A stretch of 64,000 nt of DNA from Pseudidiomarina insulisalsae (GTDB lineage: Bacteria > Pseudomonadota > Gammaproteobacteria > Enterobacterales > Alteromonadaceae), in the NCBI RefSeq assembly GCF_003987065.1, contig NZ_PIPY01000011.1, positions 1 to 64,000 of the forward strand, read 5' to 3'. The notes under the pieces were generated by a model. That model was not told where the DNA came from, ran no database searches, and saw only the letters and a program-made list of their open reading frames with translations. The position numbers and the translations under genes are program-made. How positions within the stretch are numbered: position 1 is the first letter of the stretch; each line of letters starts with the position of its first letter. This document shows, piece by piece, positions 59,062 to 64,000 of the stretch.

Positions 59062-59472
59062 ATGAGTGAATTTATAGATATCCTGACGCACGGACGACGT
59101 CTTAAAGCTGCGGTAAAGGAATTATCTGTCCAAGAATTAGAAGAAGTGCAAGAAAAACTGGCGAAAGTCATTGCCGATCGCCGCGAAGAAGAAGCAGAGC
59201 TGAAAAAGCTTGAGGCTGAGAAGCAGCGTAAAATTGACGAGTTAAAAAAAGCCATGGCGGAAGCCGGTATTGATGCTTCTGAACTCCTTGAAGGCGAAGC
59301 AAAGCCTGCGGCGAAGACAAAGCGTAAGCGTGCTCCTAAACCGCCGAAATATGCTATTGTAGATGCCAACGGTGAACGTATTACCTGGACCGGTCAAGGC
59401 CGCATGCCCAATGCATTAAAAAATGCATTAAATAAAGGTGATAGCCTTGAGACTTATTTAATTAATAAATAA
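59062..59472 (+). CDS. hns: H-NS family nucleoid-associated protein
   Basis: DNA-binding silencer and nucleoid protein. The 136-residue protein has an N-terminal coiled coil for dimerisation (about 5-65), a basic Lys/Ala/Pro-rich linker (about 80-95) and the C-terminal DNA-binding motif TWTGQGRMP. H-NS proteins of enterics have a Gly-Arg pair here too, and the linker KTKRKRAPKPP is typical. It lies between two terminators with the SpoIIAA-like gene, 20 bases apart. Confidence 0.9.
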   Translation: MSEFIDILTHGRRLKAAVKELSVQELEEVQEKLAKVIADRREEEAELKKLEAEKQRKIDELKKAMAEAGIDASELLEGEAKPAAKTKRKRAPKPPKYAIVDANGERITWTGQGRMPNALKNALNKGDSLETYLINK

Positions 59473-59492
59473 AAACAGGGAACGAAAACGGT

Positions 59493-59867
59493 ATGCTGAA
59501 TATTAACTTGCTGGATACAGATGCGATTGCCATCCTGGAGCCAAAGGGGCAACTATCGGAGGCGGACTTCAAGTTTGCGTCTGATGTCATTGATCCCTAC
59601 GTCGAAAAATCAGGCGGCTTAAAGGGTATTATTATTCGCAGCAAAAAGTTTCCGGGCTGGGACTCGTTTTCTGCCTTATCCGAGCAGGTTAATTTTGTGA
59701 AAGATCATCATAAAAAAATTTCGCATATCGCTGTCGTTACCGATTCTTCGCTGGCAAATCTGGCAGAAAATGTCGGCGGAGGCCTGATTGACGCAAAAAT
59801 CAAAACCTTCGCTTACGACGAGCTGGAACAGGCTAAATCCTGGATTCTTTCAGAGCACGGCGAATAA
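59493..59867 (+). CDS. SpoIIAA-like (STAS-related) protein
   Basis: A 124-residue protein of the SpoIIAA-like family, with alternating beta strands and helices (DTDAIAILEPKGQLSE, GIIIRSKKFPGWDSF). Such proteins resemble anti-sigma-factor antagonists but lack a clear phosphorylation Ser, and their function is unknown. It is co-transcribed with the H-NS gene. Confidence 0.8.
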   Translation: MLNINLLDTDAIAILEPKGQLSEADFKFASDVIDPYVEKSGGLKGIIIRSKKFPGWDSFSALSEQVNFVKDHHKKISHIAVVTDSSLANLAENVGGGLIDAKIKTFAYDELEQAKSWILSEHGE

Positions 59868-59894
59868 AAAAGGCGCTCTGAAGCGCCTTTTTTT
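59866..59894. terminator. Bidirectional terminator with AAGGCGCT stem
   Basis: The inverted repeat AGGCGCT / AGCGCCT (59871-59877 with 59882-59888) is flanked by A-run on the left and T-run on the right, so it can end both the hns-SpoIIAA transcript (plus) and the secreted protein gene (minus). It is nearly identical to the terminator at 60576-60602. Confidence 0.85.
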
Positions 59895-59913
59895 ATCCCC
59901 GTTTCAGCGAGTG

Positions 59914-60546
59914 TTACCGGGCCGAGTAAAGGCTACTGACATACTCGGCTTCGAGTACCCGCCCTTCAAGTAAACTGCGATCCATCTGGCCGCTAACGCT
60001 GACAATATCGTTTACCTTGATTTGCTGATAGCCTTCGTTATCCAGAGGATCGTAAGACATAGCATCCGTTTTGACAGTCAGTAAGCGAGCGGCGCTATTG
60101 ATGGTAAATTCGTTCGCAGCGGGATTCACCGACGTAACTGTGCCGTGCACGGTTACTTCTGATATCTCCACAGGTAACGAAAACGTAAATTTTGGCGTAT
60201 CCTGGTCAACGACACTGCTATAAAAGGTAGTGCCTATATTCTGCACATAGACACTCCGGGCATCTATGCTGGTACTTTCATAAAAATCATCATCAATAAG
60301 ACCGGTTACAGTTACTTTATCATCAGGCACCAGCTGATATTCCGTCGCATCACGGTCATGCTCGTCCATAGTAACCGTAATTGTGCCATCTCCATAGTCC
60401 ATGACAAAGCTGTTCGCTGAAACCGAAGCGATGGTACCACTAATCTGGATCCATGTATTATCGGCTTTCTGGTACGGGCTCTGACTCCATGCTGCAACAG
60501 AAAATAAAATAGCGGAAACGACTACAACCAATTTGCTGACATACAT
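59914..60546 (-). CDS. Secreted two-module protein, paralogue of the next gene
   Basis: A 210-residue exported protein with a signal peptide (cleavage after AAWS, about residue 21). The mature part consists of two similar modules: about 30-100 (WIQISGTIASVSANSF, PDDKVTVTGLIDDDF) and about 125-205 (VTVHGTVTSVNPAANEF, VNDIVSVSGQMDRSL). The module pattern resembles small OB-fold (BOF/YgiW-like) proteins, but this is only a resemblance. It is rich in Asp. The neighbour at 60637-61269 has the same length and is over half identical without gaps. Its own promoter is not clear. Confidence 0.7.
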   Translation of the reverse strand: MYVSKLVVVVSAILFSVAAWSQSPYQKADNTWIQISGTIASVSANSFVMDYGDGTITVTMDEHDRDATEYQLVPDDKVTVTGLIDDDFYESTSIDARSVYVQNIGTTFYSSVVDQDTPKFTFSLPVEISEVTVHGTVTSVNPAANEFTINSAARLLTVKTDAMSYDPLDNEGYQQIKVNDIVSVSGQMDRSLLEGRVLEAEYVSSLYSAR

Positions 60547-60575
60547 AGCGTTCTCCTTTTACAGGAAATGATTGA

Positions 60576-60602
60576 ATAAAAAGGCGCTAGATAGCGCCTT
60601 TT
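60576..60602. terminator. Bidirectional terminator between the paralogous genes
   Basis: The stem AAGGCGCT-AGAT-AGCGCCTT, flanked by A and T runs, lies between the two paralogues. On the minus strand it ends the upstream gene and could limit the expression of the downstream copy. It repeats the stem found after that copy (59866-59894). Confidence 0.85.
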
Positions 60603-60636
60603 TACTCTGTCTTTACCACCTGTTCGTCACCTGTTG

Positions 60637-61269
60637 TTACGAGGGGTCGTACAAAGTAGTGACATAGTCCGCTTCAAATACCTGACCTTCAAAAAGATCA
60701 TTATCGATCTGACCGGTCACGCTAACCATGTCATTCACACTGATTTGCTGGTATCCCTCGTCATCCAGGGGATCATAGGGCATTTCATCCGTCTCAACAG
60801 TTATCAGCCGGGTACCGGTATTGATGGTGAACTCGTCGGCTAAAGGATCTACCGCTGATACGGTGCCACGCACCGTCGTCTCGGAAACGACAACCGGCAC
60901 TGTGAATGTGAAGATACGATCTTCTTCATCAATTGCACTTGCGTAGAAATAGGTACCGATGCTTTCAACATAGACGCTACTAGCATCAATGGTCGTCGTT
61001 TCAAAGAAGTCATCGTCAATGAGACCTGAAACCGTAACTTTATCATCTGGAAGTAGCTTGTAGGCGTCCGCATCACGATCACCATCAGTCATTTCGACGC
61101 TAACGGTACCGCTACCATAATCCAGAATAAAACTGTCTGGCGAAACAGACTCTACGGTGCCGCTGATCTGTATCCAGGTATCATCCGGCTGTTGATAGGG
61201 GTTTTGGCTCCATACTGGAGCAATAAGAAAAACACTGGAAATTACTGCAACCACTTTACTGGTATACAT
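60637..61269 (-). CDS. Secreted two-module protein (first paralogue)
   Basis: A 210-residue exported protein with a signal peptide (cleavage near VWSQ, about residue 21), aligned without gaps to its downstream neighbour. Two similar modules are seen (TWIQISGTVESVSPDSF with PDDKVTVSGLIDDDF; then TTVRGTVSAVDPLADEF with VNDMVSVTGQIDNDL). The protein is acidic. A ribosome site GGAGGAG precedes the ATG, and a consensus promoter lies about 50 bases upstream, so this copy seems to be the well-expressed one. Function unknown; OB-like fold is an inference. Confidence 0.72.
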   Translation of the reverse strand: MYTSKVVAVISSVFLIAPVWSQNPYQQPDDTWIQISGTVESVSPDSFILDYGSGTVSVEMTDGDRDADAYKLLPDDKVTVSGLIDDDFFETTTIDASSVYVESIGTYFYASAIDEEDRIFTFTVPVVVSETTVRGTVSAVDPLADEFTINTGTRLITVETDEMPYDPLDDEGYQQISVNDMVSVTGQIDNDLFEGQVFEADYVTTLYDPS

Positions 61270-61320
61270 AGTCTCCTCCGTTTGTTTTAGCTAGCTGACA
61301 GTAGGCTGACTAGCCCTTTA

Positions 61321-61349
61321 AAGATAGAAAGCGCATCAGTGACTGTCAA
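61321..61349 (-). promoter_or_regulatory. Strong sigma-70-type promoter for the secreted paralogue
   Basis: Reading the minus strand, a perfect TTGACA (61349-61344) and TATCTT (61326-61321) are 17 bases apart. The expected start is near 61314, giving a 5' leader of about 45 bases that ends in GGAGGAG before the ATG at 61269. Confidence 0.75.
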
Positions 61350-61385
61350 ATAAGGGGAAGACTCAGGTAAATTGGTGGGCAAAGC

Positions 61386-61425
61386 AAAAATGAACTGCAA
61401 CAGGCCATCGTCGCCTGTTGCAGTT
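61386..61425 (-). terminator. Terminator after the GVGE-repeat gene
   Basis: A 13-bp stem (61393-61405 with 61413-61425) and, on the minus strand, a short T-run at 61390-61386. It lies 20 bases after the stop of the secreted repeat protein. Confidence 0.75.
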
Positions 61426-61443
61426 TCTTGCTTCATTCAGATA

Positions 61444-62091
61444 TTAATTCTTAATTTTAATCGTAATTTCGCCAATACCGGCATCCACATTGATTCGGGC
61501 ATCGCCATTACCTGAGGCGCGACCTGAGGCACTGATAAAGTTGCGCTCATTGCTACTGGAGTCGCCACCTGAAATCGTTGCTTCACCAATTCCGACGTCC
61601 GTTTTAACGTCATCAATAGCACCGAAGACTTCAAGATCGACTTCACCCACGCCTAAATCGATACTCATATCAGTGGCATCAACTTCACCGGAAATTTCAC
61701 CTACCCCCAGATCTACGTCAATCTCGGCAAGTTTTGGTGTACGTACCACCCAATTTAATTCAACGTCATCCTGCTCAGGTACATACAGACGTAACCGGTC
61801 ACCGTCTTGTTCGGCAACCAATTCAACCGCATCGACATAACCATCGTTAAACAACGTCGAGTCGCCCGACTCGGCAATGAGTTCGACTTCCAGTTCAGCA
61901 CCGGTGCTACGCTCAAACTTCAGCGTGCCAACGCCAAACTCAAGCTTCAGCTCGGTGGCTTCCGAGACCTGATAGGTGGCGTTTATTTCACGCTCATGAG
62001 CGTATGCTGATCCTGCGAACGGCAGACTTAATGCTGTTACCGAGGTAATTAAAAACAAGGCTGAAAACCAAACAGACTGTTGGCGTGTCAT
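61444..62091 (-). CDS. Secreted protein with GVGE repeats (beta-solenoid-like)
   Basis: A 215-residue protein with a signal peptide (cleavage after AYAH-region, about residue 31). The mature part contains five similar units with LEFGVGTLKFE, DVDLGVGEISGEV, SIDLGVGEVDLEV, KTDVGIGEATISG and NVDAGIGEITIKI, each with the pattern D-x-G-[VI]-G-E. Short repeats like these suit a beta-solenoid of the DUF4097 putative-adhesin type, but I do not assign a function. It lacks a lipobox and ends with a terminator. Confidence 0.7.
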   Translation of the reverse strand: MTRQQSVWFSALFLITSVTALSLPFAGSAYAHEREINATYQVSEATELKLEFGVGTLKFERSTGAELEVELIAESGDSTLFNDGYVDAVELVAEQDGDRLRLYVPEQDDVELNWVVRTPKLAEIDVDLGVGEISGEVDATDMSIDLGVGEVDLEVFGAIDDVKTDVGIGEATISGGDSSSNERNFISASGRASGNGDARINVDAGIGEITIKIKN

Positions 62092-62352
62092 GATTTTTTC
62101 TCCCGCATTTCATCACTAAGGGGTTGTTAGTTATCTCTTTTGACGCTGCAAGTGTTGATAAAGTTGACAACGTGAAAAGACGTTTTCGTCACGATGATAA
62201 CTATGCATAGACTGTGCCAACTATGTTTTTATATTTTAAATCAGTGACTTATATTTGTGCGCGCGGTTCTTACCGCTTCATCGAATCACCACTGATTCGC
62301 TAAAAAACCAAAAATATGCTGAAATTCACTAATCTTAACTAATCTGATCCAA

Positions 62353-63060
62353 ATGATGACTCACGTAATTGAGCCAATTGCCCAAATCCATTCACCTTAT
62401 CCGGAAAAATTTGCGGTACCACGCCAGCCCGGCCTTGTGACCGCAGCGACTGCCGATATTGAATTATTGCCACCTTTTAATGCCGATACGGTGCGGGGCT
62501 TAGCCGGGTTTAGTCATATCTGGGTGGTCTTTTTGTTTCATCAGAATCTGGCTCAGGGCTGGCAACCCATGGTACGCCCGCCGCGGCTCGGCGGTAACGA
62601 AAAAGTTGGCGTATTTGCCTCACGTTCGACCTTTCGTCCCAATGGTCTGGGCATGTCGGTTGTTGAACTACTCGAAATCGTTGTGCATGGCGGACGCACC
62701 TTGCTCCGCGTACAAGGAGGGGACTGGGTGAACGGCACACCTGTGGTCGACATTAAGCCTTATCTACCTTATGTAGACGCAGTACCTGAGGCGCGCGGTG
62801 GCTATGCCGCAAGCGCACCGCCAGCAAACATGCCGGTGCTATTTACCGAATCAGCACGCCAGCAGTTGCAACAACTCAAGGGGCAGTATCGCGATTTGCC
62901 GACGCTGATTGAACAAGTGCTGCAACAAGATCCCCGTCCTGCCTATCATAAAAATAAAGTCAGCGATAAGGTTTACGGCATGCAACTTTATGATCTGAAC
63001 ATTCAGTGGCAGGTCCTAAATCAGCAAAATCATGTCATAAACATCAGTAAAGACTTTTGA
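62353..63060 (+). CDS. trmO: tRNA (N6-threonylcarbamoyladenosine-37) methyltransferase TrmO
   Basis: SAM-dependent enzyme that methylates t6A37 of tRNA-Thr (formerly YaeB/TsaA). The 235-residue protein starts MTHVIEPIAQIHSPYPEKFA and carries the family motifs PRQPGLV, LAGFSHIWVVFLFH and the SRSTFRPNGLGMSVVEL stretch, with a C-terminal extension typical of the gammaproteobacterial form. Two adjacent ATG codons at 62353/62356 could serve as the start. It lies upstream of proS, as near E. coli proS. The 261 bases before it contain no clear gene. Confidence 0.93.
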   Translation: MMTHVIEPIAQIHSPYPEKFAVPRQPGLVTAATADIELLPPFNADTVRGLAGFSHIWVVFLFHQNLAQGWQPMVRPPRLGGNEKVGVFASRSTFRPNGLGMSVVELLEIVVHGGRTLLRVQGGDWVNGTPVVDIKPYLPYVDAVPEARGGYAASAPPANMPVLFTESARQQLQQLKGQYRDLPTLIEQVLQQDPRPAYHKNKVSDKVYGMQLYDLNIQWQVLNQQNHVINISKDF

Positions 63061-63074
63061 GTGTGGCCGGGTAC

Positions 63075-63083
63075 TGGTAGAAT
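63075..63083 (+). promoter_or_regulatory. Possible extended -10 promoter of proS
   Basis: TGG followed by TAGAAT (63078-63083) forms an extended -10 box 40 bases before the proS ATG; the sequence TTTTGA at 63055-63060 is 17 bases upstream but a poor -35. The gap of 62 bases from trmO would allow a separate promoter. Confidence 0.4.
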
Positions 63084-63122
63084 TTCCGACATTCAGAAAA
63101 GACACAAGGATTAAAGGGAACC

Positions 63123-64000
63123 ATGCGTACCAGTCAGTATTTATTGGGCACACTCAAAGAAACCCCCGCCGATGCCGAAGTTATCAGCCACCAGCTGATG
63201 TTACGGGCCGGGATGATTCGCAAGGTTGCCGCGGGCCTCTATACCTGGACGCCGAGCGGTTTGCGCGTGTTGCGTAAGGTCGAAGCTGTGGTGCGCGAAG
63301 AAATGGAACGCGCCGGTGCGTTGGAAGTCCTGATGCCGATGGTACAACCGGCGGATTTATGGCAGGAATCGGGGCGCTGGGAAGATTACGGCCCTGAGCT
63401 GCTGCGTTTGAAAGACCGTAATCAGCGTGATTTTGTGCTGGGCCCTACTCACGAAGAAGTCATTGCTGAGTTGGTGCGCAAAGAAGTCAGCAGTTACAAG
63501 CAATTGCCGATGAACCTGTTCCAGATCCAAACCAAATTCCGCGATGAGATTCGCCCGCGTTTTGGTGTCATGCGCGCCCGTGAATTCATTATGAAAGATG
63601 CCTATTCATTCCACCTTGACCAGGCCAGTCTGCAGGAAAGTTATGATGCGATGCATGCCGCCTACTGCCGAATTTTCGAGCGCCTGGGTCTTGATTATCG
63701 TCCAGTCATTGCCGATACCGGCTCTATTGGTGGTAGCTCTTCTCATGAATTTCACGTACTGGCCGCCTCAGGCGAAGACGATATCGCCTTTTCTGACAGC
63801 TCTGATTACGCTGCCAACGTTGAATTAGCAGAGGCTGTGGCGCCTGCGCAGGAACGCCCTGCCCCCGGCGAAGATATGACGAAGATTGCCACCCCTGAGG
63901 CGAAAACTATTGACGCCTTAGTCCAGCAATTTAAAGTGCCGGTGTCGCAAACGGTCAAAACCCTGATCGTACACGGCAGCGAAGAAAATACGCTGGTGGC
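63123..64000 (+). CDS. proS: Proline--tRNA ligase (5' part, runs off the window)
   Basis: Class II aminoacyl-tRNA synthetase charging tRNA-Pro. The frame is open from ATG 63123 to the last base of the window, 292 codons. It begins [20 protein letters not shown], has motif 2 ([19 protein letters not shown]), and continues into the inserted editing domain ([20 protein letters not shown]), so it is the bacterial long form. GGGAA lies before the start. The remainder of the gene is outside the window. Confidence 0.95.
   Translation, partial: MRTSQYLLGTLKETPADAEVISHQLMLRAGMIRKVAAGLYTWTPSGLRVLRKVEAVVREEMERAGALEVLMPMVQPADLWQESGRWEDYGPELLRLKDRNQRDFVLGPTHEEVIAELVRKEVSSYKQLPMNLFQIQTKFRDEIRPRFGVMRAREFIMKDAYSFHLDQASLQESYDAMHAAYCRIFERLGLDYRPVIADTGSIGGSSSHEFHVLAASGEDDIAFSDSSDYAANVELAEAVAPAQERPAPGEDMTKIATPEAKTIDALVQQFKVPVSQTVKTLIVHGSEENTLV

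Noticed and set aside
59019-59369. Ser-rich open frame opposite the hns gene
   Set aside because: Low-complexity Ser/Ala composition mirrors the Lys/Glu-rich H-NS coiled coil; no other support.
62150-62210. Near-palindromic sequence in the gap before trmO as a promoter/operator
   Set aside because: A TTGACA is present but no -10 box lies at the right distance on either strand; the palindrome is imperfect and its meaning cannot be supported.
1-64000. CRISPR arrays, insertion sequences, prophage genes or integrases other than XerD
   Set aside because: No regularly spaced repeats, transposase motifs or phage genes were seen; XerD is the housekeeping recombinase in its normal context.

Overview
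The window looks like a chromosomal segment of a marine gammaproteobacterium close to the Alteromonadales, most like Idiomarina or Pseudidiomarina. This is inferred from gene order (xerD-dsbC-recJ-prfB-lysS; the lpx/bam/dxr/rpsB block; syd-queF-ppnN; gcvA-rlmM), from DUF3549/DUF3301/DUF3192 family genes, and from the many branched-chain amino acid catabolic genes. No sequence search was possible. I see no transposon, prophage, CRISPR array or rRNA operon, and no gene-free stretch longer than 300 bases.

Layout. 1-6351 (minus): xerD, dsbC, recJ, prfB with its programmed frameshift, and lysS, ending in a terminator. 6440-6524 (plus): tRNA-Tyr. 6530-9316 (minus): a three-gene redox operon of a glutathionyl-hydroquinone reductase, a pirin and a quinone oxidoreductase. 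9415-23330 (minus): the conserved translation and envelope block rpsB-tsf / pyrH-frr / uppS-cdsA-dxr-rseP-bamA-skp-lpxD-fabZ-lpxA-lpxB. A stringent-type promoter and a structured leader precede rpsB. 23599-27877 (plus): map-glnD-dapD. 27857-36505: housekeeping and conserved-unknown genes (truC, yqcC, DUF3549, DUF3301, an Mpo1-like DUF962 protein, a GNAT, syd, queF, ppnN, DUF3192, rlmM, an alpha/beta hydrolase).

36498-58942 holds branched-chain amino acid degradation. A minus-strand valine operon (mmsA, acyl-CoA dehydrogenase, 3-hydroxyisobutyryl-CoA hydrolase, mmsB, SDR, then gcvA) diverges from an AraC-type mmsR-like regulator and a DMT transporter. A thiolase follows. Then comes a plus-strand leucine/isovalerate operon: liuR, ivd, liuB, liuC, liuD, liuE, acetoacetyl-CoA synthetase, a degenerate GGDEF-EAL membrane protein, and ETF-ubiquinone oxidoreductase. 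Together these take isobutyryl-CoA and isovaleryl-CoA to central metabolites and pass acyl-CoA dehydrogenase electrons to quinone. A LiuR-type palindrome lies in front of liuR.

58978-64000: terminator-separated small units. These are an H-NS-like protein with a SpoIIAA-like protein, two tandem paralogous secreted two-module proteins each followed by a near-identical terminator, a secreted repeat (GVGE) protein, then trmO and the 5' part of proS, which runs off the window.

The most interesting points are the catalytically degenerate GGDEF-EAL protein inside the leucine operon, the tandem secreted paralogues duplicated with their terminators, the secreted GVGE-repeat protein, the valine operon lacking its methacrylyl-CoA hydratase, a possible lipoprotein form of DsbC, and an intergenic repeat element next to the LiuR box.
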